Both the position numbers and the translations under genes were made by a program. Positions 26,601 to 41,600 of a DNA stretch of 64,000 nt are shown here, piece by piece (within the stretch, counting starts at the first letter, position 1; each line of letters opens with the position of its first letter). The stretch is taken from the NCBI GenBank assembly GCA_947561585.1, contig CANNZV010001464.1:62001-126000 (forward strand), in the 5' to 3' direction. The stretch comes from Caprella mutica. Lineage: Eukaryota; Arthropoda; Malacostraca; Amphipoda; Caprellidae. The notes beneath the pieces were generated by a model. It had not been told where the DNA came from. It worked only from the letters and a program-made list of their open reading frames with translations, and ran no database searches.

Positions 26601-29600
26601 CACAGTGGAAATGGCTCACAACCGGAGGAATGACAGAATAATTGGTAAAAGTGCAAAAGACATCCCATACAACCAAAAAACTGTCCACAGAACCATGAAA
26701 CCTGCTTCAGTAATGGTCTGGGCCGCCGTTTCAGAAACTTGGAGATCTCCTTTAATATTTGTGGAACAAGGCGCCAAAATCAATGCTAAATGTTATATTG
26801 AGAATATTTTGACGCCAATGTTGGAGTCAGCTAAGGATCACTTCGGTAATGACACTCTATGGACATTTCAGCAAGATGGCCCGACTTCACATACTGCAAA
26901 TGTCACTCAAAACTGGTGCCATGACCATCTTCCACGGTTTTGGTCCAAAGAAATGTGGCCTCCCTGCTCCCCAGATGTTAATCCTATGGACTTTTTGGTA
27001 TGGTCCATTCTTGAATCAAAGGCCTGTGGTAAATTCCATCGCAGTGTGGATGATTTAAAGCGTTCGCTTCAGAGATCTTGGAAGAAAATTTCACAAGAAC
27101 AGTTGCGTGCCGCAGTAGGAGGAGTTCGGAGGAGATTTGAGGCGGTTATTAAAAAGAAGGGGGGACATTTTGAATAAATTTATGATTTTTGCATTCTTAA
27201 AACCCTTATGTAATAATACATAACTGTAAATTATTAAATATATTTTTTGTTGGATTATAATATGCACTTTCATTTGATTCCAAACTTACGCCCCACCCTG
27301 TAAAATATGAACTAGCAGCTCTTATAGTTTGGAAAATATTATCATCTAAAACCCCGGTTACCTTTTTCATAATCACTCTGTATAAATATGATACAATAAT
27401 ACTTTTAATTCAGATCATTATGATACATAGATAAACATCTTTAGAAAATATCTCATTATTTATCGTACACACTAATGAGAATATTGTGAAGCATTATATG
27501 TATATAAATAAATCCTATAATTCTCACGAATAAATAAATTAAAATAACTAGTAACATGGACTACAAACATCATAGAGTATATTTTGTGAGCTATGCTTCG
27601 AAATTAAATATAGTGCTAATGCTCTTTACGGTCTTTTAATTTTGAGGATTAACTCCTTTTAAAAATTCAAGTGTTTATGATAGCATGGAAACTCTTAAGA
27701 AGAAATTAAACAAACAATTTCATCTTTTCAAAGCTGGAACAACATGGAGTGTTTACAGTCTGATATATTAGTAGTAACGCGTGTAAATTCAGGTGATAGA
27801 TGGAAAAAAGTGAACAGTTCACACAAAAGAAATAGGAATTATTTATAGTTTCTAGGGCTGAGATTTATTCAACTTGTTTACGCTTCAGTGAGCAGATATT
27901 GTGCTGGAATGAAACCTGGAACATGGAATTAACTCTGATAAATGTTTTACAGTGGAATCTAATTATACATAAAATATGGGTATTCATAGACACTATACAG
28001 TATAGCTATTTTAGTACTTGGGCAAAAACAATTTTTATCTATGAAAGTGTTTGAAAAAGGAGTATGAAGAGAGAATGAATTTTAAGCACTTAAATTTAAA
28101 ATAAAAATATAAACTTTAGTTTGTATTTCAAATCATGTAAATAATCAACATCTCTTCCAAATATATTGACAATTATTGGTCGAAGGTTCAACTTGAATAT
28201 ATCAAATACCAGATTTGAATTAAATATCGTATGAAAATTTCAATACAGGTTGTGGTGTGAATAGTGTAATATTCACAATTTGTATATTTTAATACTTTGA
28301 GGATTGTCCACATAAGCATTTTCACTGTCGGTGGTAGGTTACATTGTTCATGGAGCCGCTTTCCTTTCTGACTGCTTTTTCAAGTCCTTTTTAGCTAATT
28401 TCTTATTGACGTCAGCGATATGGCCTTTGGTTCCGAATCAGACGTTAAACAATTACTAAATTCATTATTAATAATATAATAATAATATTGGATTTTCATC
28501 CGGTATTTAATTCAATAAATGGTTATTGCTATTTTAGCTTAATGTGTTTAATCCCTCCCCTTCAATTCTTTTTTATACTCACCCTGATCATGTCCGCCAC
28601 AAGAGACGCCACGAAGATGTTCTCCAGCTGCAGGTCCTCATCTGCAAGAATGTCCTCGAGAGAACCTCTGGCGCAGTAAGGACTCAGCACAAAAATAGCG
28701 CCAGACTCTACGCTGGCGCCAAGAAAACTCGCTAGATTCTCGTGGCGGATTTCTCTAATCTGCAAAGAGATTGAATTGTCATTTAGCCCAAAAGTTGTCA
28801 TTGTGGATTAACTCTTTACTAGGGAAAGTTACGAATTATCGGTCGGTTTTACATCTTCGGTTATATAAGAAATGAACGATATAATAATAATAATTATATA
28901 ATTTTATTTTTAAAATTTAAATTTAAAAAAAATATGATATAATTATTATTATATCGTTTCCTCATATATGACCGAAGATATGAAACCGACCGATTTAGAA
29001 AATATCGGTCGGTTTTCCTATAGAAAAATATAGAATAAGTACATTTATGTATAAATTTTAGTGAATAAATTACTTGAAAAATAGGTTCAATTCAAGTTAT
29101 CATTAATAAAAAAAAACATTTATTCACTTTTGTTTATCACATAGGATTGGTAAGACACTCGCGGTGACCCAGAAAAATCCAAGATCAATATACTCGCAAT
29201 AGATACATTCTAGAAATAGATAACATCTCCATATTCCATTCATGCAATTATTCAGAAACAGATCTCTGAACTCTAGACTCCATTAACATCAATAAACTCA
29301 AACCAATTTTGAATAAAGATCAATCCACATCTCCATAAAAAATTATAAGTTCGCTCCACTGAGTGTCGTCCCCGTTCTTATCATTTTAATTTGATATATT
29401 TTACGTGTTTTAAATGAAAGCTGTTATACGATTTTCATTAAACTAAAGTTTAAGGTCTGTTACAATTATAAAAAAGTATTTATTTTTTCACTCATTTCAT
29501 AACTTAAAATAGAATAAATTAAAAAATCATTTGAATAATTTCATTTTTCCAATTCTTATTCATATTATTAAATATATATTTCCAGTCTAAGCTCTTAATT

Positions 29601-32600
29601 GAAATAAACTAAGATATATAATCAGACACTTTTTAAATTAAATAATAACCACAGAAGAAAACATTCCTTTAATCAACACCACCGATAAATCGACTCAACG
29701 CACCGATAAATCGACTCAACGCACCGATGTTCTGCCTATCGATTTTCAATAAAAATACATTCTTATTTTTACGCGCAGTGGGAGTTTGTTTATTGTTTCT
29801 TATGAGTTTAATCTTATCAAAAATATTTGCAAAGTATTCCATCTTAGAGTTTTTAATTTAAAATACAAAATATTGTATAATATTAAGGATTAAATTAGCG
29901 GCAGTAATGCCGACGCGGCCTGCCTTTTACCTGCACTGAATATTAATTACAACAAGTGCCACTTTACAACGATTATATTATTACTAAAATATAATGCTAA
30001 ATATTAAAGAGTATATTAGCACTCAAGTCTCGCAATATTCCGTCGTTATTCAATTTGTTTAAGTAAAATGTTGATGGTAACATTTAATACCTATTGTAAT
30101 ACTAATAAATTTTCTTGTGATACTTCAGTTGTAAAACAGGCATTTTCGATCCAAAATTTATTTAGAAAGAATAATAGGAATAAAAAGCTAGGCTTGCTGT
30201 GATGAATATATTGATGTAAATAAATGATTTGAGAGTTATATGAATACCGTTATACGTACTTATTTCTTTGATTATTGGAATGATTACAATGTTAGTTTTA
30301 GTTTGTTAATGCTATATTCTTCTCTATGAAATATAACTTATATTATTTAATTGCCAAAGTCTGCTACCTGAATATTCATTTTTAATTTATTAACCTTCCA
30401 TTTCACTTGTGACTCAATTGAAATAAATCCTATGTATGCGGATTTTAATCTTTTTGCATAAAAAGCAATTTTTATGTATCTTAAAGGGGAAGTAAACCTA
30501 GAAACAAACTTTTTCCCCGGTGATAAATTGATTAAGGGACATTAATTATAGAATTAAACTTTGTCTCTACATTTTAAAAAGGTCAAATTAAAAAAAGGTG
30601 ACTCAATTAATTAAGGGACATCTCAGGGACCACAAATGGCAGAGCGCATTCGCTTTAAAGTTTACTGACCCTTTAATAATATCCTTATTTTTATACGGTG
30701 TCCTATCTCTGATACTCATATATAATTAAGAAATAAATATCTAATATTTAACAGTATTAGTTCTAATACTCATTCGAAAACTGTTGAATATACTGTCAGA
30801 AAAATACAGATTCCTCAGAGACTTCGAGTTCGAAGAGACGAAGTGTCGAATTCGTGCACCTGACATACCATCAAAAAATCCCAAAGGTGATATTTGAACA
30901 GACTCCGGGGAGTAATTATTAGGAATGAAATAACCTCTGTTGACCTTTTGCAACCTGATATGAGATATGCAGTGAAAAATGTTACAGTGGAAGTTCATAA
31001 ACATACATGTAGAAGAAAAAAGCGATTGACCTGAATAGATATGTCATGTTTTGGGGAAAAGGACGAATGGAATTACTGTAGAAATAAAGATAATCTATCT
31101 CTGTCTAATTTTTTTTTTTCTGCCACTGTTGCATTAAAATAATTAACCCGGCAAATTTTCGTTCCAGAATGAAAGTTCAATCAACTCAAACTCACCTGTT
31201 TCAATTCCTTGCGAATGTTTCTGGAGAGATCTATGTGTCTTTTCCGTATCTTCTTAATGGCAACCACTGATCCTTTGTAAACTCCAATGCAGCAAAAAGA
31301 AGCTCTCGGTAAGTCCGCATCCAATTCCCCCAAAGCGGCTTGAATGAGCGGCCACTCAGTTATTTCTTTCTCTATCCGCAGGGAACTGGAACGGGAGGAA
31401 CACCTCGTGGCTGCAACGTGTGGGAGGAGTAGCGTTGAGGAGTCGTTTGACTGCTTTGCAGGAGTTGTTCCAACGCATTCGTCTTCCAAATGCGGAGATA
31501 TGGCGTTACAACTTGTTGTGTCATCTGTTTCAAAAATCTTGTGGTTTTCTTCTAAAGTTAGAACTGGTCTCATTTCCATATTGTTTTTGCTGGTCCTCCT
31601 GGTAGTGTAAATCTGGTGGAGATTGAAAAAAATACAATTTCATAGAAATTATATATGCTTATTCAATGATGAGATACTTTCATGTTAGATTAAATTTTTT
31701 TAAAGCAATTAATAAATACGTATTACTGTCTTCCTAATAATGAGTATACTTTGAATTTCGGCTTGTTTATTATGGATACGTTTATTCAAAGTACCTTACT
31801 TATACTGATCGATATTCTTCGAATCATGTACTTAAATTCAAATATCAATTCCGAATTGTTATTATTACAAATTAATAATGCATTAAAATGAGCTTCTGCG
31901 TAACGTAATGAGTTTTGAAATTGCTCAAGGTACCATCTTAGCACCTCTTATATATCTCATAATCATAACATTCTCGAACATCATCAAGAGATAATAATAT
32001 TATATGAAATTATCCATTCAGAGGTAGATTGAAATTTTACTTTATGTTTAAAAATGGTTCAAATAAATATATTTATCAAACTAATCCAATGAAACTGTAC
32101 AATATAAATGAATATATCCAAAATAAACTGTATATTCGAATGTAAAACAATCGACGTAATGATTAATTCAGGCTTTTGATATTCTACATGAAAAACTATT
32201 TCTGTCTGTCCTAACGAAGATCATTAGAGGAATTTTGGTGTCCTAGAAGTTCTGAATCAGTGAAAATGCATTATTTTTCTCTTGTCTTTTCATCTTTATG
32301 AAATGTGGCAAAGGACGCGTTGCTCGATTTTCGTTATAAATTGTCAGGAGAATGGGACGTGATCGTGCAGAACAGAACAGCTTGATGAGCAGAAAGAAAA
32401 TCACAATCTTTGCGATAATTCAATTTTCAAATAAAATTATTCCTAATATTTCAATTTTAAAATAAAATTATTCTTATTATTTCAATTTTCAAATAAACTG
32501 ATTCCTGATATTTCAATTTTAAAATAAAATTATTCTTATTATTTCAATTTTAAAATAAAATTATTCTTATTATTTCAATTTTCTAATGAAATTATTCTTA

Positions 32601-35600
32601 TTATTTCAATTATCGATAATGCTTTTTCTTGCAACATTTTGTGATGTAAATTAGAATATTTTAGCTAATCCCATAATTACTTTCTACATGTGCCCCATTA
32701 TCGTTGATTAAACTAAAGGCCTCACACGTGAAAAAAGTCAAGCGGATTAAGAGCTTTATCTTCATTCAAGTTATATAAACTAACAATAACTAATGAGTGT
32801 GTACTGTTTTAATCACTGGAACACATTTTATAGTGTTGCCTTGATGAGTTAATCATGACATAAAAACACGAGGCGACTCTATACTGATACTAAAGTGTCT
32901 ATTCTTTATAAAAGAGAAGCTACACAGTATATCTATAACTAGTACCATATGAAGGATGGTATCCATAATATACTATTTTGTGAAGAATTAAATAAAAATA
33001 CATTTTCATTAACGGTACGAAATGAAATTTTATCTGTTTTACAATATTAATTGATAAAGTTTTGATATAATTGAATTGGCAATGTAGAAATGTGTATGTA
33101 ATAAGAATTAACTGATACGGTGAAAGTTAATCTATGTGACAAATTCTTTAACGTTGGTTATTAGTGTGGTAAACGCTACTGTAGACAATTTTTAAGAATG
33201 ATATAATAAATAGCATCTGAAAATTCTAAATTTATACTTTTAAATTTTAGGATATAGCGCCAGTTCCTCACCTGTCCCGTACATGGTCCTGATAAGCAAA
33301 TGGTGATGTCCCTGGGGTCCACCTTCCACAACAAACAGGCAAGTTTCTTCTCGTAGCTGTAGTGCCTGTTAAGAAAATATCATACACTTACTTATTAGAC
33401 GTCATGAGTGATAATTAAGATGTGAAATATCTAGACACACTATAATTGAAACATACGATTAATCAAAAACTACTAATCCTGGTTAACTAATTTGAACAGT
33501 TCATCAAAACTTTAGCAGTAGTTTCAATTAACACCAAACACATATTTTTATGCAGTAAAACTCCTTATTTAATAATTGTTTTAGTTGTAAAATTAGCATG
33601 ACAAGGAAAAGAAAAACTTGAAAACCAAAGATGAAAATACAAATACATTTAAATTATGGAAAATAAAACTATTAATTAAACTATAGAAATAATTAATAAA
33701 CATCAATGTACGGTCAAAATTTTAATTCCAAATACATTTTGTGTGACATTATATGTAAATGAGTAAATGTATATAAATTTGCTTCTTATAGTTAAAAAGA
33801 GCTGTTGTACACAAGATAAAATTTATTAATGTTTTTCTTACATTAAATTTCATTAAAAATGTTTTTCAAAACACACGTAAATATATTCGTAATGCGCTTA
33901 AGCTCTATGAGCCTAGAATGACTAATAAACTATGTTACACTCATTTATTTACCGTATCAGAACATTGCAGATGATGGTCATGATGACAACAGTTGTGGCA
34001 CCAGCAACCATTGGTATCCAGTGCCAGTCACAGTGGCCCAGAAGACAAGGGGGTCTATCCATTGGGGGTCCTTCTTCATTCAACCAGTCCACGCTATCAA
34101 CCGCTTGGAAAACCTTTTCAGTGTATTTCAGAAAAGGAACGTTACAGTACTTAGACAGTCACAGTAATCGGAATGTTGTCATTAAAATAGGACTTTTATC
34201 AATATTGCTTTTTGGAATTTCTGATTAGACTTATAATAACCTATTTTCAACACCCACGATATCGCAGATTGTAGTATGGTTTATTTTATGTGAGGGCATT
34301 AGAACTTTAATAACTGTTTATCGTTGAGTTACAATTATTATCCGTGCTGAATGAGTTATGATAAATTCTGAACATAGTCATAAGTTCATAACAAATATTA
34401 GTACTGAAGAATAAAGTATTGTTAATTATAAGTTATAACCAAATATCTATGGAGAAAAAATCCATTAGATGCATCAAGAAAATAAATTGTCATTAATTAC
34501 TAATTTATTATAAATATATTTCTAAGCAATCCATAATTTTCATTTGTTTTAAACGAATATTTATAAATAAAATATTAAAAAAGTGTTATGGAAAATCCTT
34601 AAAAATTAAGATTATAATTAAGATTAAAAAGGATTTCTTATTAAATTCGATCCAATATATTTTGCAAAATATTCCAAGTATTCTTCTCATCAAAAAGAAT
34701 TAATATCACAATTGGTTTTAAATTAAATAGAACACCTCTTCATTCAGTCGGCCATTTTCTTACCGGTAGAAAGTTTTTGGTCTCTTCAAAGGTGATGTTC
34801 CCCACAGTGTGCCAGTGAAAGTCGAAGTCTGACTGTCCCATGTCCATGTCATAGTCACTGCTGGTAACTTTACTGGTCAGTGGGGCCTTCCTGATAGCTC
34901 GCAAGGAGTAGGAACCCTCCGCATCTCCATTCTCATTTATGTGGATCTAGCATTTCAAAAAGGTTCTTATTTGGAAAAAAATATGTTTTTCAATGAATGA
35001 ACATACATATTTTCAATAGTTAGTATATCTAAAAAGTAATTCTAGAGGTACACTATATGAATATTTTTTAGCATATCATTAATTAATTGTGGTAGTTTTT
35101 TATTCAAAAATCAATATTGCTCCATAATAAATATTTGAAACTAACATTGAATCCCTGGATGGACTGGAAGTTCTTTCCCCGTATCTTGGATAGGATGTGT
35201 GTACCGTTTCTAGGGTCCACCCCATCTGTGAGAGTGGCATTGAGTGCCAGGGCGTAGACCATCACTGCGTCATACAGGTAAGCTGCGGTAACTGGAATCT
35301 ATAAGGAAAATAATTATGACAATTTGTCACCTGAAGTATTATTTACTTTAAGACCCTCCCGCGCAAAGAACCGACCCATCTGAAAACAGAGACTGAAAAT
35401 AGCGCAAGTGCCAAAATGGTCGACTCCATGTAGGTAAAGCAATAATTTTACAGACCGAAAAACACTTTTTTTTTGTTTTCTTTAATTGAATTCTCAGGTT
35501 ATTAGAAGCAATGGAAATATTTAATTGGTGACATTTTAACGTCAGAAATATCTATTCTTGGGTCGGTTTTCACGAGGAAGGGTCTTCTTAGTACTTGCGT

Positions 35601-38600
35601 GGTAGTTACTGAAAGTTATAATAAGTAGATGAAATAATATCCTGTTGTATAAATTACCTGAATTGCATGCATGGTGAAAGGGTACACTGGAAGACAGAAA
35701 GGTTTCTTGTACGTGGACCGCAACACATTCCTCTCCCATTCTCTGTCAGTTACATAAAAAGACAAATCAAAGTCATGTCAAACTATAGCTTTCAAAGTGT
35801 AAAGTATAAATATATTCAAAAAATCAATTATTTTTATCATTAATTCATTTTGGTGTATTAAATATTTGGTTTACGGCGGGGAGTCATATTAATAAAAAAT
35901 AATACTTGACTGACCTCAAATTAAACTGTAGTTGATATATTTTACTCACGGATAAGACTCGGACGAAGGAGGAGTTGGAGTAACTTTCAGTAAAACGCGG
36001 AACCTTTTGTGAAGCTCTTCAGGTGGTTCATTGAACCCGTGGAAGTATGGAACTGTTTAGAAGGAGCAGTTAGATTATTTTCTACCAATTAAAATACATA
36101 TGTATTTGAATTCCTAATATTATAAAATCAAGGTAATCAACATTGGAAGGAAAAGACACGTGTTTACTTTCTCATTTTGGTCTATCCTTTGGATTAGAAC
36201 TTTTCTGTCTTTGTCTAATATCTCATGGTTCGTACCTCTTATTGGACCATTGGGGTCCTTGTCTACTTTCTCATGAGGGTCCTTACCTCTGATTGGGCCA
36301 TTGGGGTCCTTGTCCACTTTCTCGTCATCCACAATCAGTACAGCGTACTGTGACAAATCGTCACCAACTTGGCGATGCAGGGCCACCAGAAAATCAAATT
36401 GAATTTCTGCAGGAGCGAGCATCACGTAAACTGAAAAAGAGGAAAAATGAATGAGTTGGTGAAAACAAGTGAAAGAACATAGATCTTAGATCACACAGGG
36501 AAAATGTAGGCCTTTAACCTTCACTGTGTACTTTCTTAATGGTTAAAGGTTGCTTTAACCTTTCACTGTTTGCTTTATATAAAACCATTGATGATTTTAT
36601 TATAAGAATATGCTTCTATTATTATTATTGTTAATTTATAGTGGGAATTATGACTAGGTTGTGACAATATGTGTTTAAAATCATAGATCTTATGAATAGC
36701 AAAGACGAAACGAAATGAAATGGTTTCAAATACTATATACCGATGATTTAGAACGATTCAATGCTGTTTATTTCTCTCAGTCTATAATATTTCTAGGATC
36801 TATGATTTTAAACGCATATTGTCACAACCCTAATTACGACTATTGACTGAAATAATCTATTTATTTTCAATATGTTTCAGAATAGATTGTGTTGAAATTC
36901 TTTGATATCAACCAATAATCTGTATCAATTATATCTCATATTGTATTACCCACCTTAATAAAGTATTATCATCAGAAATAGCTCATATTAACAATATCAA
37001 CTTCATGTTAATATGATATTATGTTTAGACTTCGGTAATGCAGTACTCAAGCTGCTTATGAAACTTGATATTCAATAGTTAGTTCCAGCTAATATATATT
37101 CTAGAATGTTCTTCCTAACTCGTTATATGACAAGTTATAGACAGACTGGAATTAATGGAATTTGTTACTTCTATAATATGAATTAATTAGGGAATTATCA
37201 ATATAATATTATTCAAAAGCAAAAGTGGAGGAACTTACAAGCAAGAATCATTTTATTTAAATGTAAAAAAATCCGTTCCAGTTAGAAATATTATTTAAAG
37301 TAAGAACATTCAAATCAAAATAAAATTAAAATAGCTGAGTACCAATTTATTTTAAAAAAGAAATAAAAATTTAAATGAATTCATTTCAATGCCAAGCATT
37401 GCTTCAAAGTCTCTCCAAACACATTTTTCTATCCTTCTATTGATGCTGAAAATACTTTTACTTTTCCATAAAGAAAATCCTTTATAAAAGCAAGCACGAT
37501 ATCATAATGGCCTTAGTAAGTTTTTGAAATAAACAGTCCAAATAATTACAACAAATGCACACACAGGCACATTTTAAAGTGGCAGATGTTTACAAAGTAT
37601 CTCTCTAATGTGCTAAAGTTTTAACATTCACACCTTAGATTAGTTCACGTACCAAGAGTTGCTGAGCTCCTGCAGATCTAGCCTATTTTATGCAAATTAC
37701 TTAGAAACTCCCTGACCAGAATTTTAACCAAACTGTTCAGAAGTTATAACGTTCATCTATTTTTCAGGGTTATTGAACAATTTAAGGTGAAGATCTACCC
37801 TTGCACTTTGAACTTCATTTGCACTTTGAACTGTATTTGTATCTTCCTTTTTACTTTAAACTTTCATTATTCTGTGATTTTTATTTACAATATGATATTT
37901 GTTTACATTTTGACTTTAAGTCACCCTTTGATCTTTCTTTAAAGTCGAATTTACCATGTGTCGTCTGTAGTTAAAGTTATACACTATGACCTGCATATAC
38001 ACTATGAACTGCATATACACTATGATCTGCATATACACTATGACCTGCATATACACTATGACCTGCATATACACTATGACCTGCATATACACTATGACCT
38101 GCATATACACTATGACCTGCATATACACTATGACCTGCATATACACTATGACCTGCATATACACTGCATTCACCAGTCATACTAACTAATCTGTTTTATC
38201 TCTTTATATTCATTGGTTGAAATCATATATCTCACATTAATATGGATGCTGCAGCCGCTTAATCCGCTTGAATAATTTTGTATTTAATTTGTTTTGACAA
38301 TCTAGTTGATTATTATCCTCATGTTAAATTGATAAATACACTATGAATAAATAATAATTCCAATCCAGAATAACAAATAAATTATCTTGTGTGTGCATTT
38401 TGTCCCATTGAATCTTTGACTTTAACTTAAAGCAGATTTTTCACTCAAAGAAGAGTCATCGCTTTCCATCTTCGCAAATACATTACATTTTCTTCAAAAG
38501 TTTCAGTGAAGATGAATGTGTATGTTTTGCAAAGTGAATATCATTCTCAAGTTATCTCACTAAATAGTTCACTTGATAACAAATTAACTTGGAGACCATC

Positions 38601-41600
38601 CAAAAGACTTTGAGGAATCATTTTGCTGATGTCATATCTCTTTAATAATACCATAATGAATTGTATATTCATGCATACATAACTTGTGTGTGCGTTTATA
38701 TGTACACATTTAGACGTGAAAATATTGTATACAGTATAATATTGGTGCATCTGTGGTGTCAGTATGGTTCATTATCCCAAGATGCGAATTTTGATATGAA
38801 ATCTATAAGCAATTGAATAATATTTTCAATTTCGTTGATAAAATACCGGAAAGTAAAAGTTATACATGCAGGGTGACGCAAAAAAAAAGGAAACCCATTT
38901 TTAAATTTGTTCGTTTTAAAAACTATTAAAGCTAAAAAAATTCTAAAAATATTCATTTATTTGTCTTTTTTTTCTGCATCTATCTAGAAAATATGTTAAA
39001 CTTAAGACTAAAATTGAACATCCTGCAGTGAATTAAAAAATAATAATAAAAGGGTTTGCGCGAGGACGAATAACACAATAAAAACCTTCATATAGTAGGT
39101 ATAATTTATTTCCATATGGTAGAAGTAAAAAATTAAACCATACTGCTTTTCACTCAATTACGTTTTACTCATTGACTCTTTCATTCATGGAAATACATTA
39201 TCATCACCAATCACGATGTTTTCTACAAAATTTGCATTTCTTTGCAGAAACCATTTTTCAAAATTTAAACTGTACGATTAATTAGTTCTAAGAGTTCGAG
39301 CCTTACATGCATCTTGAAAGGATGATATCTCAAATGTTGTTAAACTATTCGATGAAAAGTGTCCTTTGTGATGTCCAGTCTGTTCCTTCTGATTGATATT
39401 TTTTGGATTCTCAATAAGCTGTTCACGAACAATATTAATGTTTTCATATGTTCGTTCTATTTTCCTGCGACATGATCGTTTTTTCGTTGAAGTGGTTTCT
39501 TCAGTTTTGAACATATTAACATTTGTCAATATGATTTTATTGTTGGTAGAAATATTTATGGAAAGCAATGTTCAAATTAGACTGAACCTGTTTAAAGCTT
39601 TCAGTGTTCAAAGAGCTTGTCATAGCAACAACAACTCTTTGTTCTTTTGAAAGCTGCATTTTGAGGGTTTCGAATACGTGATAAAAATTACCGGCGAATT
39701 GATTTTATTAAAGATTTCAATTTCATCTCAAATACCAACTCTCAAATGATAATTATTTTTTTATTATCTCTTATTCGCTACAAAAATAGTAAGATTTAAT
39801 GTTTTTACATCCATATAAAATGAATTATACCAATTTTGAATTTTTTTCATACATTTCATCCTCGCGCAAGCCCAATTTTATTTCCATTTTTTAAATTAGC
39901 TGCAGGATGTTTAATTTTTGTCGTAGCTTTACCTTTTAAAATACAGAAAAAGCAAACGAATAAAACAGTATTTTAAAAAAATTTCTAGCTTCAATAGTTT
40001 GAAAAATAAACTAATTTGAAAATGGGTTTCATTCTTTTTGCGCCATCCTATATAATCACTACATAAATTCGATTATAAATATGGATTAATGATCAATTGA
40101 ATGACAATTAGGTAATTCATCCTAAATAATTTGAAAGCTAATTTTGACTTACTGTATTTTTTAGCTAAAACCTGAAGATAATTTTTTTGCTTCATTATAT
40201 TTAGATTAATATACTTAAACAAAAAATTACTTAAATGATTTAAATCGATAAAATGATCAACAAATTTCAAATATGATAAAATAAAAAAATAATTCTTCAA
40301 TTGTGCCTAATATAAAAATATTGTGTTAAAAGAAATGAAAATAAACAATAGTTAAACAAATCGAATATCTCTTTTATAAAATACAAATTCATCACTTACT
40401 TCTGGAGGAAGAATAGGTATTTTTGACAATTTCCTGCAGTTTGTAGAAGCCAAAGGTGGTGTAGTTGTACGGAACACTGTGTTGTGAACTCACTGATATC
40501 GAATGGAGTGAAGACTCGCTCTGTAAAGAAGGCAATAGAATGTGTATTGAATGGGTGGAATTGAGATGAAACTTTATTGGAATTGAAGAGAATTAATAGA
40601 GTGTATAAACAGACTATCGTGATATCCAAAAACTGGCATTGAAGGGTTCACCATAAAGCATAAAATTAGTTTAATTGTTATAAATTATTGTTATTGCTTC
40701 GTCTATATTTTTTCAATAGAGTAATAATAATTTTCGATAATTTTTTTCAATAATGATTATTATTAATTAATGAAATCTTCATTGTGTCATCCGTAAGTTA
40801 ATTTCTATAAGTGATTGCTTTTTTTTACAATGTGTGGACTAGGTGTTCTCTAGCATCGCTTATGGATGGCTATAGGGTTCTTCAAATACAAGGGAGTGTA
40901 TTTCGTACGTCGAAAGACGTTTCGTCTACGGGACGTTAAGTCGAAAAGACTTTTCGTTTATGAATTTTAAGTCGATTGTGAAATGTCAAGTCGACGTTAC
41001 ATGCTGTCGACAAAATGTCTATCGACGAGACGTCTGAAAGCACAATACAGTAAATACATATGTTGAAGATTAGCAATAACAATGCTTGTTATTCAGTTAC
41101 TATTGTGGACATGCATTGCATATTCATTGAACATTGAAACAGATAACAATGTCAGATTCTATGCTTGTATATTCAATTTGCTTTCAGAGGTTATAATGCA
41201 TACTTCATAGAAAATTAAAGTTAATTGCTCAATAATTTGTAGTGTGGGTCAGCAGAAATAGAATCCATTATAGTTAACATGGCAGATTTTGTTTCATCAT
41301 AGCATCGTGAGCGAAGAATAAGGTTTTTCCACCTCTATTAGATCATTTCTTTTCTATTTTCATCCTTTTTTCATCCTAGCGTAAGTTACGAATTATCGGT
41401 CACTACTACATCTTCGGTCATATAAGAAAAACAATATAAAAATTATTATTATTTGATAGCACTGTGTAATAACAATAATTTTTATATTGTTTTTCATATA
41501 TGACCAAAGATGTAGTACTGACCGATAATTCGTAACTTACCCTAGCTATATGGTGACCACACTAAGTTAATTAAACTCCATGTGATTCTATTACCTGCAA

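Larger units (their letters stand above)
22955..28582. other. 5.6-kb intron between exons 15 and 14
   Basis: It holds the splice-site repeat, a degenerate ATACGAT repeat (24720-25010), a MITE (25285-25462) and an intact mariner-like element (26004-27300). The stretches 23150-24700 and 27310-28580 show nothing recognisable. Confidence 0.6.
28760..31195. other. 2.4-kb intron between exons 14 and 13
   Basis: It contains two MITEs (28820-29020 and 30481-30676). At 29690-29745 there is a short duplication of CGATAAATCGACTCAACGCA. Otherwise AT-rich with nothing coding. Confidence 0.5.
36431..40399. other. 4-kb intron between exons 6 and 5
   Basis: It contains MITE family B copy 2, an 18-bp minisatellite and a decayed mariner-like element; no host gene seen. 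Near 36510-36570 there are two CTTCACTGT-type words, probably chance. Confidence 0.6.

Noticed and set aside
26133..26603. Minus-strand 156-residue open frame
   Set aside because: Antisense shadow of the intact transposase.
33932..34228. Plus-strand open frame over exon 11
   Set aside because: A shadow of the transmembrane exon on the other strand; no recognised product.
37916..38189. Four overlapping repetitive open frames
   Set aside because: They follow from the perfect 18-bp array. No signal peptide, splice or codon evidence.
40396..40629. Minus-strand open frame starting MDITIVCLY across exon 5
   Set aside because: It reads the exon in a different frame from the one that joins exons 4 and 6 and shows no family motif; the start region is intronic.
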